Source: Bacillus pseudomycoides DSM 12442 (GTDB lineage Bacteria; Bacillota; Bacilli; Bacillales; Bacillaceae_G). Taken from it: a DNA stretch of 64,000 nucleotides. This document shows positions 33,470 through 41,739 of the stretch, piece after piece. The notes beneath the pieces were generated by a model that was given only the letters and a program-made list of their open reading frames with translations, searched no databases and was not told where the DNA came from. How positions within the stretch are numbered: position 1 is the first letter of the stretch; each line of letters starts with the position of its first letter. The stretch lies in NCBI RefSeq assembly GCF_000161455.1, contig NZ_CM000745.1, positions 867,797 through 931,796 of the forward strand, in the 5' to 3' direction. The position numbers were made by a program, and so were the translations under genes.

Positions 33470-34858
33470 CTATTTTGTCGCTTTTCGTCCTACTAATACC
33501 CAGTACAGAGATAAACTGAAAAGGGTAACGAGTACGAGAATGAATAGGATGTTACTAAACATGGAAGCATCCACATTGTTTGTCATTCCGAAGAAACTTT
33601 TTTTCATTGCGGAATGGTCCATCATCGCTGCTGTGTAGGCAATTCCGATTGACATTGCGACATTTAGTGTTAAGTTATAAAATCCGATTGCTGTTCCTGT
33701 TTTTTCTTTATCAATTGTACAAATGCAAGAGTCAAGTAATGGTGCATACATGAATGCAAATGAACTAGAGAATAGAACCATAGAGATTACGAATACAACA
33801 ACAGAAGTTTTGATAAAGAATCCGCCTAATAGTAAGCTGATTATAATGCTGCACATAGCGAGCGTAATACATTGCTTGCTTCCCATAACCTTTGCAACTT
33901 TTCCTGAAAGAGCTCCAACGATAGTTGCTGCGATATATCCTGGAATTAATAATAGTGAAATTGCATCTAGCTGCAAACCGTAAATCTTTTCAAGCAAGAA
34001 TGGGAATAGGAAAATATATGCTAGCTGTACAGAGTAAATGATAAATGCAACGCCAAGCAATGAGATAAACTGCTTATTTTGGAAGAATGAGATTCCGATA
34101 AAAGCTTTTGAATTCTTACTAATATAAGTAAGGAACAAGGCAATTGCAACAATAAACAAGACTAGGTAAAGCCAATTGAAATCTGTAATATATAGTAGTA
34201 GAGATGCTGAAATGGCTCCCACTAGGAATAATCCTAATACATCTACATGACTGTTTTTCGCCTCTTCCTTAGGAATGTATTTTAAAATAAAAGGAAGAGT
34301 GAAAAGTGTTACTAAAGAAATTAAAAATAGAGTTGTCCAATGGAAATATGTTGAAACATAACCTCCAGTTAATGCACCGATAAGCTGTGAAAGAGCAAAA
34401 CTACTTGTACTTAATCCTAAAAATTTCTTTTGTTCATCTGCAGGTAAATGCTTTGTGACAAATATTACATATAATGTTTCAGCTGATGCTAAACCAGCAG
34501 TTTGGATAATACGTGAAATAACAACTAGTAAAAACGAATGTTGAAAAATATATCCCATGACGGAACCGACACAGATTAAAATAATCCCAGCGCTAAAAAG
34601 TTTTCTAAAACTAATAGAATCCGCTAAAGCTGCGTAAACGACTGCTCCAATTCCAATCACAAGACCAGCTAATGTTGCTTGCCAGCTAACTGTTGTCGCT
34701 GAAATGTGAAAATCTTTTGCCATATCAACAGAAATAATCTTAAACGAATTGTCAATTACTAAACATAATAGAAATAACAGTAAGGTAACAGGTACTGCTT
34801 TCTTAGCACTATATTTCTGAGTTTTCTTCATGCTCACATCTTCATTAATTGTAGACAT
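33470..34858 (-). CDS. MFS multidrug transporter, DHA2 / TetL-like
   Basis: A 462-residue protein with about 14 predicted helices, the DHA2 family plan. VIDNSFKIISVDMAKDFHIS and SWQATLAGLVIGIGAVVYAALADSISFR give the first helices and motif A region (ALADSISFRKLF). GGYVSTYFHWTTLFLI carries the motif C-like region in helix 5. It is a probable proton-driven drug or tetracycline-type exporter. The gene has an unusually long 5' region with tandem repeats (35028-35362), which on this strand lies just upstream and may regulate it. The start is followed by an ordinary cytoplasmic N terminus. Confidence 0.83.
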   Translation of the reverse strand: MSTINEDVSMKKTQKYSAKKAVPVTLLLFLLCLVIDNSFKIISVDMAKDFHISATTVSWQATLAGLVIGIGAVVYAALADSISFRKLFSAGIILICVGSVMGYIFQHSFLLVVISRIIQTAGLASAETLYVIFVTKHLPADEQKKFLGLSTSSFALSQLIGALTGGYVSTYFHWTTLFLISLVTLFTLPFILKYIPKEEAKNSHVDVLGLFLVGAISASLLLYITDFNWLYLVLFIVAIALFLTYISKNSKAFIGISFFQNKQFISLLGVAFIIYSVQLAYIFLFPFLLEKIYGLQLDAISLLLIPGYIAATIVGALSGKVAKVMGSKQCITLAMCSIIISLLLGGFFIKTSVVVFVISMVLFSSSFAFMYAPLLDSCICTIDKEKTGTAIGFYNLTLNVAMSIGIAYTAAMMDHSAMKKSFFGMTNNVDASMFSNILFILVLVTLFSLSLYWVLVGRKATK

Positions 34859-35027
34859 AGCTATATTCCTCTTTTCTTGTTATTCAGGGAATTGTCTTCC
34901 TGAGTCATGATTGTCTGGCCTTTAACTACCAATTGATCCTTTTGTAAAGGATGGTTTCGGTAATTTCTACACCTTTTGTTTCATATGCGAGGCTTTCTTG
35001 TGCACAGTTGTACCGATTTTTGTTCGT

Positions 35028-35362
35028 TCCTTCTTATAGTGTTTAAAAAGGAAACGTTTTCATGAACAACCAAAAACATCTTATCTTTTGATTACGCTTT
35101 CATGATGATGCATAATAACTCCTTGAACTATATAATATTGTTTGGTTATTTAAAAACTTGTATGCACTTGAATATTGAAAAGGATATCATGCCTTTCCTT
35201 CTTATGATGCTTACAAGGAAGCATTTTCATGAACAACCAAAAACATCTTACTTTTTGATTGCGCTTTCATGACGACTCTTTGGGATATACAATATTGTAT
35301 AGTTGTCTAAAAACTTGTATGCATCTGAACAATGAAAAGGATATCATACCTTTCCTTTGCTC
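35028..35362. repeat. two tandem copies of a 157-168-bp repeat upstream of the MFS gene
   Basis: Copy 1 runs about 35028-35195 and copy 2 about 35196-35362. Long blocks are identical, such as CATGAACAACCAAAAACATC (35061 and 35228), AAAACTTGTATGCA and AAAAGGATATCAT. On the minus strand, copy 1 holds a short open frame with a good ribosome binding site (AAGGAG before ATGCATCATCATGAAAGC, 10 residues). This resembles a leader-peptide attenuator. The rest of the 34859-35655 gap has no gene except the repeat at 35467. Confidence 0.7.
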
Positions 35363-35466
35363 ACAACCCATCTTTCTTTTGGAATTTGTCTTTTTTGTTA
35401 CAAAAAAATCGCCCCCATTATAATTGTAAGTAACCACACAAACAAGAAATAGGAGACGATTTTTTT

Positions 35467-35620
35467 ATCCCGCATTAACGTGCAGTAATACTCCCACCTC
35501 AAAATTCGGTGAAAGCAAAGCAGTTAGATGGGAGATCAACTGCCCGTAAAAGCCCGATTGGCTCAACTAATAATCAGTGGGGGATGAAGAAAGCCCCCAC
35601 TGATTAAAGTTTCACTTTAT
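35467..35620 (+). repeat. 154-nt structured interspersed repeat, copy A
   Basis: Same length as copy B at 51233-51386 and nearly the same sequence. It starts CCGCATTAACG and ends AAAGTTTCACTTTAT. It contains ACTGCCCG distal to CAGTAAT, an internal CTCCCACCT/AGATGGGAG hairpin and a perfect terminal hairpin AATCAGTGGGGG / CCCCCACTGATT. It may be a known bcr repeat or a structured RNA. Confidence 0.75.
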
Positions 35621-35655
35621 GAGTAACCATTCAGCTATTTTCATTCATTAATAAC

Positions 35656-36129
35656 ATGGGTCGGTTAATTCTACCAATGGACTATAGCAATTTAATCCCA
35701 GAAGATTATGTGGTAAGAGTGATCCATGACATGGTGGAACAAGTGAAAACGGAAGTAGAACAGGAACAAGATAAGGGAGCAAAAAAAGAGAAAAAGAAAG
35801 TGTATCAAGAGAAACGAAAAATACATAAGAAACTGAAAGAAGACTATTTATCACGACTACAAAAATATGAGTCACATCAAGAGACTTTCGGTGATCGTAA
35901 TAGCTTCTCGAAGACAGATCCAGATGCCACGTTTATGAGAATGAAAGAAGACCCCATGAAAAACAGTCAACTGAAAGCTGGATATAATGTGCAAGTAGGA
36001 ACAGAAAATCAGTGTATTGTAGGATACTCTCTTCACTAAATTCCGACAAATACACGTTGTTTCATACCGCATTTGGAGAAGTTAAAAGAAGCCAATAGCT
36101 CTCCACAAATGGAAATTTCTAAGAGATAA
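35656..36129 (+). pseudogene. IS1182-family transposase, internally deleted, with a late stop
   Basis: Begins MGRLILPMDYSNLIPEDYVV, the N terminus of IS1182-type transposases. It then jumps after about 30 residues to the middle region (KKVYQEKRKIHKKLKEDY, NSFSKTDPDATFMRMKED, QLKAGYNVQVGTENQ). A TAA at 36037-36039 interrupts SLH-IPTNTRCFIPHLEKLK; the frame then stays open to 36129. The first acidic catalytic region is deleted. The DNA in front (about 35405-35466) contains an imperfect inverted pair around AAAAAATCG / CGATTTTTT that may be the element end. Confidence 0.8.
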
Positions 36130-36145
36130 TGGATTGTTCATTCGG

Positions 36146-36886
36146 TTATTTAGATGTTTTAATCCTAATTTGACTAAATTCTATTGGTATATAGTATTTA
36201 TTATAAACCACAGGGTATTTGTCGCTGATATATACACTTTCTAAAATTAAATCAAATTCCTCCCCGTGGAAAATTTGGTATTTTAATGACGGAGTATTGG
36301 CGGAATTAGAACGTTTAATTTCAATGGTAGAGGAGTTAGCCAGTTCATATACTTTCTCCTCCAACATTTCCAATACTTGCTTCTCGTTATGTAAGTCAAG
36401 GTTCAATTTGGAAACGGCTTCTATTGGCATCATAGTAAAAGCAAAAGCTACTATCTTATCGTGATTTTTATACCAGCGTTCCAACGCAACCACTGCAGTC
36501 ATTTGTTGATTTAATACTTGCATTGCATAGTCCGTTACTAGGTCAATTCGGAAATTAAGTTCGATATCATCTATTTTTTCCGTATAGCATTTATATAAAG
36601 GATTCCCCAGCTTCTCTAAGCCATCGCTACTTTCATTATGATGAAATCTTGTAATGAAATTTCCTTTTCCATGAATATTTTTAACCAATCCATCTTCTTG
36701 TAAAAGTGCCAAAGCATGTCTTAATGTCATTCTGCTCACACCAAATATTTTGGCCAATTCGGGTTCTGTTGGAAGTTGGCTGCCTAGAGGAAAGGTTCCA
36801 TCCGTAATTAATTTATACAATTGGTCATACACAATGACGAATAGTGGTTTTTTTTGTTTATTGAGTTCATGAAGTTTATTGTTCAT
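36146..36886 (-). CDS. GntR family regulator, HutC/UTRA type
   Basis: A 246-residue regulator. The N-terminal winged helix (about 12-75) is LFVIVYDQLYKLITDGTFPL ... LPTEPELAKIFGVSRMTLRH. The C-terminal UTRA ligand-binding domain (about 95-240) includes AVVALERWYKNHDKIVAFAF and LILESVYISDKYPVVYNKYYI. HutC members sense a sugar or small metabolite and repress a nearby operon. Ribosome binding site GGGGTATAAG. Remnants of a hydantoinase-type gene lie downstream of its promoter at 37318, so its former target may have been lost. No present target is obvious. Confidence 0.88.
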   Translation of the reverse strand: MNNKLHELNKQKKPLFVIVYDQLYKLITDGTFPLGSQLPTEPELAKIFGVSRMTLRHALALLQEDGLVKNIHGKGNFITRFHHNESSDGLEKLGNPLYKCYTEKIDDIELNFRIDLVTDYAMQVLNQQMTAVVALERWYKNHDKIVAFAFTMMPIEAVSKLNLDLHNEKQVLEMLEEKVYELANSSTIEIKRSNSANTPSLKYQIFHGEEFDLILESVYISDKYPVVYNKYYIPIEFSQIRIKTSK

Positions 36887-37317
36887 TTTCTTATACCCCT
36901 ATAGTTTTTCAAATTCGTGACGATAAATTCTATTTCTTCTCGTTTTATAGTAGTTTATTTTCTTTTTCTATTGTAGCTTACTTTTTCGCGTAAATTAATA
37001 CGCTTTCAAAAATTCATTATAATTTGCACTAGGTGTATTTGTCACTCAAAATGAAGATGAACGATATTGCGGACCACATCTTCATTAATCAAGATTACGA
37101 ATTTCAGTGGCTTGCGTTACATGAAGAAGAGGATGATGGGAAGGACTTCTGTTATGACCTTCGAAATCAAGCGGTTCAAACCATTTATCGGGATTAAAGA
37201 AGGTCATTGTACTTGATGCTGGAGGGAAAGCGAGTGACCTTGGTGTATGAACAAGAGGATTTCCAAGACAGTCTTCTTTAGCCGTAAACATTGGGTGTAA
37301 ATACTAAATTTAGGATG

Positions 37318-37496
37318 CCTGATATTTTATCAATTGGACTGGGTGGGGGAACTCGCCTTTTTGGATTAGACGAAAAGTTTACGAAAGTGTAGGCTATGAG
37401 ATTACCAAAAAAGCACTTATTTTCGGTGGAGATGTACTCATTTCTTCATATGTTGTGACGCTTTTAGGGCATGATTTTGACGATAAAGCAATGTAG
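37318..37496 (+). pseudogene. hydantoinase/oxoprolinase fragment, frameshifted
   Basis: PDILSIGLGGGTRLFGLDEK in one frame is followed, after a frameshift near 37390, by ESVGYEITKKALIFGGDVLI and ending at TAG 37494-37496. The SIGLGGG-x-n-ESVGY-x-n-ALIFGGDVLT pattern is characteristic of the hydantoinase A / oxoprolinase family. Only about 55 residues of a 500+ residue protein remain. Confidence 0.65.
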
Positions 37497-37652
37497 ATAG
37501 AACATGTATCAGTAGAGTTTTGTAATAAAGCTACTGGATATTACCTTGTTTTATTTCAAACAACTTATGCATCCGTTTAACTTTGTTTTTTGATTTGTTC
37601 TGATGGTACTGAAGGTACGGGAATGAAATGAATGAGCTATTTCACTGCGAGT

Positions 37653-37727
37653 GGCAGTTTTATAGAAAGAGCCTTAAAATTATATACTTAGAAGATGGTT
37701 TCAATATCGCAACGAATCTATTTTTTT
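37653..37727 (-). repeat. solo IS3 right-end fragment
   Basis: On the minus strand it parallels the end of the 16252 element (AAAAAAATAGATTCG ... CTTCTAAGTATATAA ... TATAAAACTG), the last transposase codons and the terminal repeat. No other part of the element is present. Confidence 0.6.
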
Positions 37728-37796
37728 CTAGAGGATCTAATTTGTTTTTGATACATTAATAGTTGGGAAATACAAATAAGGGGTAGAGACGTAGAT

Positions 37797-38597
37797 ATGG
37801 AATTATTTGATTATTATAAGCGAAAAGGGAAGTTTAAACTTTTTATTGGAACCTGTATTTTTCTATTTGCACTATGGTGTGTATATGGAACTTGGGGAAT
37901 GGTGAATTGGGGAGAAGTTATTTTTATTGTAATCGTTTCTTCTGTTTTTTTCGGAATTGGATTTTGGCAGTTACGAAAAGGGAATTTGATACAAAAGAAT
38001 GCGGTGAAAAGTAATGTAACGTTTTGGGATGTCGATACGTTTGTTGTATTAGAATTGCCTAAACAGAATAAACAATTTGGTTTATATCATCCTGATGGGG
38101 GATATGTTGCTGGAACAAAGATCATTTCATCTAACATTCTTTTTTCAGTGATACCTTTTTTAAGTAATAAAGATGTTTATGGATTAGAAGCGAGTAGCGG
38201 GGAAATTCTTGCATATTTTCATACTGAAGCTGACGGGTATGATTGGGTAATCTATGATTCGAATTATAACCAAATTGGTATGTTTAAAGAGAAGATGATA
38301 CAAGGATTTGCGGCGATACGTGGTTCTTTAATGACTGATAAAGTAACAAAATTGTCCGATGTAGAAGTAGAGTTTGATTTTATTCAAAGTACTCTTCGTA
38401 CAACAGATGGACGTACATTAGCAATCGGTAAGCAAGGGTATATGCCTATAGAATGGAGTGAAAGGTTTATGGGACTAAATGTGCCTACTATTACATTAGG
38501 TTCCAATGCGTCTAAGAATGAAAAAATTCTAGGGCTAGGGGTGCTTCTATATAGCTTACGTACAATTGAGATTAGAAAAAATAGAGCGAGCGTTTAA
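37797..38597 (+). CDS. hypothetical membrane protein with C-terminal beta-rich domain
   Basis: A 266-residue protein. Two N-terminal helices (about 15-33 and 38-57) are followed by a soluble domain (about 70-250) rich in strands: YGLEASSGEILAYFHTEADG, YDWVIYDSNYNQIGMF and STLRTTDGRTLAIGKQGYMP. The strand pattern is compatible with a tubby/LURP-one-like barrel but I cannot confirm this. The start follows AAGGGGTAGAG. It is monocistronic with a terminator near 38619-38650. It lies between two IS3 end fragments in the same orientation. Confidence 0.7.
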   Translation: MELFDYYKRKGKFKLFIGTCIFLFALWCVYGTWGMVNWGEVIFIVIVSSVFFGIGFWQLRKGNLIQKNAVKSNVTFWDVDTFVVLELPKQNKQFGLYHPDGGYVAGTKIISSNILFSVIPFLSNKDVYGLEASSGEILAYFHTEADGYDWVIYDSNYNQIGMFKEKMIQGFAAIRGSLMTDKVTKLSDVEVEFDFIQSTLRTTDGRTLAIGKQGYMPIEWSERFMGLNVPTITLGSNASKNEKILGLGVLLYSLRTIEIRKNRASV

Positions 38598-38618
38598 TAG
38601 AAAAAAATAAGCGAAACG

Positions 38619-38650
38619 ATTAGAACAGAGTCCATAAAGTGATTCTGTTT
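38619..38650 (+). terminator. rho-independent terminator
   Basis: AACAGAGTC pairs with GATTCTGTT, followed by seven T residues. Confidence 0.7.
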
Positions 38651-38769
38651 TTTTTATAAATCTTACAAAGATGTCATCTTTCTGTAAGATTATTAGATAG
38701 TTCATTTATTTTTTTAATGTAATAATAAAGGTATAAGAAACGCCAATAAATGATAGGAGAGTGTCAGTA

Positions 38770-39081
38770 ATGATTGTAACAACAACTTCTGGAATTCAAG
38801 GAAAAGAAATTATTGAGTATGTGGATATTGTAAATGGTGAAGCAATTATGGGTGCAAATATTGTTCGTGATTTATTCGCTTCCGTTCGTGATGTTGTAGG
38901 TGGCCGTGCTGGTGCATATGAAAGTAAATTAAAAGAAGCTCGTGATATTGCAATGGAAGAAATGAAACAACTTGCGAAGCAAAAAGGAGCAAATGCAATT
39001 GTTGGCATTGATGTAGACTACGAGGTTGTTCGTGACGGCATGTTAATGGTTGCTGTAAGTGGTACGGCTGTGCGTATATAA
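38770..39081 (+). CDS. YbjQ family (UPF0145) protein
   Basis: A 103-residue protein of the UPF0145/YbjQ family: MIVTTTSGIQGKEIIEYVDI, GEAIMGANIVRDLFASVRDV, GRAGAYESKLKEARDIAMEE and GANAIVGIDVDYEVV are the conserved blocks. The family forms small pentameric-type rings and its function is not established. I use the ATG at 38770; a GTG at 38761 is too close to GATAGGAG. A promoter-like stretch precedes it. No partner genes. Confidence 0.92.
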   Translation: MIVTTTSGIQGKEIIEYVDIVNGEAIMGANIVRDLFASVRDVVGGRAGAYESKLKEARDIAMEEMKQLAKQKGANAIVGIDVDYEVVRDGMLMVAVSGTAVRI

Positions 39082-39090
39082 ATGAATGAA

Positions 39091-39167
39091 CTATCCCTAT
39101 AAACTGGACAGTTTTATAAAAAGATACTTAAAAGGTGGTTTCGATATTGCATCGAAGCCATTTTTTT
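39091..39167 (-). repeat. solo IS3 right-end fragment
   Basis: The minus strand encodes KKMASMQYRNHLLS, matching KKMAPVQYRNHLLS of the element at 16252. It is followed by the terminus AACTGTCCAGTTTATAGGG. Same orientation as the fragment at 37653. Confidence 0.75.
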
Positions 39168-39236
39168 ATACCCTTTTATCTTCTTAGATTGATAGTTATG
39201 TAGTGTCCAGAATGTAGTTAGAAATCCAAAATATGG

Positions 39237-39287
39237 TTGACAACCAGAGATTACATTTGTAATATCTACTTATAGATTACAAATGTA
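39237..39287 (+). promoter_or_regulatory. promoter with two BlaI/MecI-type operators
   Basis: TTGACA (39237-39242), a 17-bp spacer and TAATAT (39260-39265) make a near-consensus sigma-A promoter. TACATTTGTA (39252-39261) overlaps the -10 box and TACAAATGTA (39278-39287) lies over the expected start of transcription. Both match the TACA-N2-TGTA core of BlaI/MecI operators. Confidence 0.88.
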
Positions 39288-39311
39288 ATATAAGGGGTGG
39301 AATTGTAAACA

Positions 39312-39713
39312 ATGAAAGAATTACCTAAAATATCGGAAGCTGAATTAGAAGTGATGAAAGTTCTTTGGTCCAAATCTCCTCAAACGGCGAATGAAGTAAT
39401 CGAAGAGTTAGAGAAAACAATGGATTGGAAGCCAAAAACCATTCGAACGCTGATAAATCGATTAGTTCAAAAAGAAGCCCTTTCTTATCATCAAGAAAAA
39501 GGACGTATGTATGCGTATTATCCGTTAGTGTCACAAGATAACTATCTACAAGTAGAAACAAAATCTTTCCTCAAACGTTTCTATGGTGTGGCACTTAAAC
39601 CTCTACTTGTGAATTTCTTAAAAGAAGAAAAACTATCTTCAGAAGATATTAATGAACTGAAACGTATTTTGGATGAGAAAACAGAAGAAAATCAGAGGAA
39701 GGGTAGATCATGA
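39312..39713 (+). CDS. BlaI/MecI/CopY family repressor
   Basis: A 133-residue winged-helix repressor (ISEAELEVMKVLWSKSPQTA, WKPKTIRTLINRLVQKEAL) with a C-terminal dimerisation region (DNYLQVETKSFLKRFYGVAL). BlaI proteins are cleaved when the neighbouring M56 sensor is triggered. It overlaps the sensor gene by 4 nt (ATGA). Two operators lie in its own promoter, so it is autoregulated. No beta-lactamase or PBP gene is next to it in the window. Confidence 0.92.
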   Translation: MKELPKISEAELEVMKVLWSKSPQTANEVIEELEKTMDWKPKTIRTLINRLVQKEALSYHQEKGRMYAYYPLVSQDNYLQVETKSFLKRFYGVALKPLLVNFLKEEKLSSEDINELKRILDEKTEENQRKGRS

Positions 39714-41581
39714 TGATAGATATGTTTGTAAACATCTATCTACCCCACTTTTTTGATTGGGTGATAGAAACATCCATTATGGCAAGTATAGTAGTTGGTC
39801 TCATTTTATGTATCAAAATCTTATTTAGAAACAAGTTAACACCAAGGTGGAAGTATTTGTTATGGATGATATTAATTGTAAGACTTCTATTACCATGGTC
39901 GCCAGACAGCTCCTACAGTATTTACTCTATCCTTTCATACAGTAATGACACTTCGGTTATCTTTCATCAAAAAGAACCTGTGCAAGAGAAGGCAGCTATA
40001 GATGATACAAAGATGGTCACAAACGAAAATACTTATGCACCTAGTTACACACAAGTAGCTGAGGAAAATAAGCAACAAACGCATCGTAATGAAAATAAAA
40101 GTGATGTGACATTTTCATTTTATACAATCCTTTTATACATATGGCTAGCTGGGGTTATCGTTTTAGGGCTTGCAACTATGATCATGAATAGGCGTTTACG
40201 TCTCTATATAAAGAACCAGCCTGTTATTACAGATGAACGGATTGTCACAATCTTTGACAATTGTAAAAAATCGATGTCCCTTCAGCAGAATATTCCACTA
40301 CTTTCAGCTGGGAAAATTTCAAGTCCAACAGTGTTCGGTTTTTTTCGCCCTAGGGTGTTATTGTCAAGTGTACATATGAAAATACTAGATGAGCAGCAAC
40401 TACGATATATTTTTCATCATGAATTGGCTCATATTAAACGAAGAGATGTTGGGGTAAATTGGCTAATGCATGGCTTACTCATTCTAAATTGGTTTAACCC
40501 GATTCTTTGGTATGCCTACTCGTGCATGCGGGAAGATCAAGAAATGGCATGTGATGCATTCGCTCTGACATTTATAGATTCCGAGGAACAAATTGCATAT
40601 GGTCATACAATTATTACTCTTCTAGAACATTACTCAAGTTATTATCAAGTGCCTAGTTTAGCGAATTTAAGTCGAAATAAAAGAACGTTGAAAAGGAGAA
40701 TTCGTATGATTAAAAAATTTCAAAAGAAATCATATCGTTGGTCTGCACTTGGAGTTGTTGCTATTATTGCTGTATCATCTGTATCTTTATTAAATGCACG
40801 TGCAGATGTGCCAGCTAACCCGCAGAAAGAACAAACGGAAGTGAAAAATAATATCAAAGAAGCAAAAACACAAACTAAAGTTCCTATTCAGCAAATTGTA
40901 GAAAAGATGATTGGTACAAAAGAACAGGCATTTGCAGAATTTCATGTTTCAGAGGGTCGATATGAATATATACTTGAAGAAATGGAAGTGGCACGGAATC
41001 TGTTAACAAAAGAAGAATTTGACCAATTAATCAAATTGCAACCAGAGGAGTATATCATAGACAAGAAGATAAGATCAGTAGGGACACATGAAAATTTAGA
41101 ACCAGACGATCAAAAAAAATTAGAGGAGAATAGCAAAGCTATTGAACCATTATGGGGAAAAATTTATTCGCATTTCACATTTACTTCATTTGATTTTCCA
41201 ATCAAGAAACCAACTTATGTAGCGAAAGGTTATGAACTAAAGAGGGAAAAAGTTGAAACAGTAATTACAACAAAAAAGCTGAATCCTATCATTAACTCAG
41301 AATATAGAGCCGGGGAGTTTGGCTATACAATTTATCAATCCGCCGTTTTAGAAAAAGGAAGGGATCCATTTTACTTTTGGATTAATGATAACGATAAGAT
41401 CGAAAATTATGAACGAGAAGGAGCAAAATTCACGCTTGCTAAAATGACGGGAAGCAATGTAAAGGGCATGAAGATGATTGTTCCTGCAAAAGGAAAAGAC
41501 AGTGCCTACCAAGTTGTAATTATTGATGATGTTTTAAATAAGGCTGAACTAGAGAAGATTATGTTTTCCATGCTGAATTAA
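39710..41581 (+). CDS. BlaR1/MecR1-like M56 membrane metallopeptidase sensor
   Basis: A 623-residue protein. Helices occur at about 12-32, 40-57, 133-155 and 340-358. The M56 zinc peptidase domain lies between, with HHELAHIKRRD (HExxH type, about 240) and EMACDAFAL as the downstream ligand region. The extracytoplasmic C terminus (about 365-623) lacks the S-x-x-K penicillin-binding motif of BlaR1. It has instead a DUF4367-like stretch (EYRAGEFGYTIYQSAVLEKG ... FTLAKMTG). The signal sensed is therefore probably not a beta-lactam. On signal it should cleave the BlaI-type repressor. A terminator follows. Confidence 0.88.
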   Translation: MMIDMFVNIYLPHFFDWVIETSIMASIVVGLILCIKILFRNKLTPRWKYLLWMILIVRLLLPWSPDSSYSIYSILSYSNDTSVIFHQKEPVQEKAAIDDTKMVTNENTYAPSYTQVAEENKQQTHRNENKSDVTFSFYTILLYIWLAGVIVLGLATMIMNRRLRLYIKNQPVITDERIVTIFDNCKKSMSLQQNIPLLSAGKISSPTVFGFFRPRVLLSSVHMKILDEQQLRYIFHHELAHIKRRDVGVNWLMHGLLILNWFNPILWYAYSCMREDQEMACDAFALTFIDSEEQIAYGHTIITLLEHYSSYYQVPSLANLSRNKRTLKRRIRMIKKFQKKSYRWSALGVVAIIAVSSVSLLNARADVPANPQKEQTEVKNNIKEAKTQTKVPIQQIVEKMIGTKEQAFAEFHVSEGRYEYILEEMEVARNLLTKEEFDQLIKLQPEEYIIDKKIRSVGTHENLEPDDQKKLEENSKAIEPLWGKIYSHFTFTSFDFPIKKPTYVAKGYELKREKVETVITTKKLNPIINSEYRAGEFGYTIYQSAVLEKGRDPFYFWINDNDKIENYEREGAKFTLAKMTGSNVKGMKMIVPAKGKDSAYQVVIIDDVLNKAELEKIMFSMLN

Positions 41582-41583
41582 AA

Positions 41584-41634
41584 AAGAAGTTGTCTTAAAA
41601 GGTCGTTAAAAACGGACTTTTGGGACAGCTTCTA
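41584..41634 (+). terminator. strong terminator of the BlaI/M56 operon
   Basis: A long imperfect stem: AGAAGTTGTC..AAAAGGTCGTT pairs with AACGGACTTTTGGGACAGCTTCT. Confidence 0.8.
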
Positions 41635-41739
41635 AATAAATGTTAGAACATTTTGACTTTATTTCAAATTGTCAATCATACATAAAGCAACACGTTCTTC
41701 TAAAAGTTAGCGAGTTACCAAAAGGGGGTTAGTGGAATT

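Larger units (their letters stand above)
36887..37796. other. 910-bp gene-poor region with remnants
   Basis: Contains the GntR promoter, a 48-residue plus-strand frame at 37051-37197 (MKMNDIADHIFINQDYEFQW) and an opposing 68-residue frame at 37085-37291, neither of which I recognise. It also holds the hydantoinase remnant at 37318 and an IS3 end at 37653. No intact gene is visible. Confidence 0.6.

Noticed and set aside
35656..36129. Intact IS1182 transposase gene
   Set aside because: Too short by several hundred residues, with an internal deletion after the first 30 residues and a TAA at 36037.
37051..37291. Opposing 48- and 68-residue frames
   Set aside because: Neither has a ribosome binding site or a recognisable domain, and they lie in a region of gene debris. 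I record them only as part of the gap.
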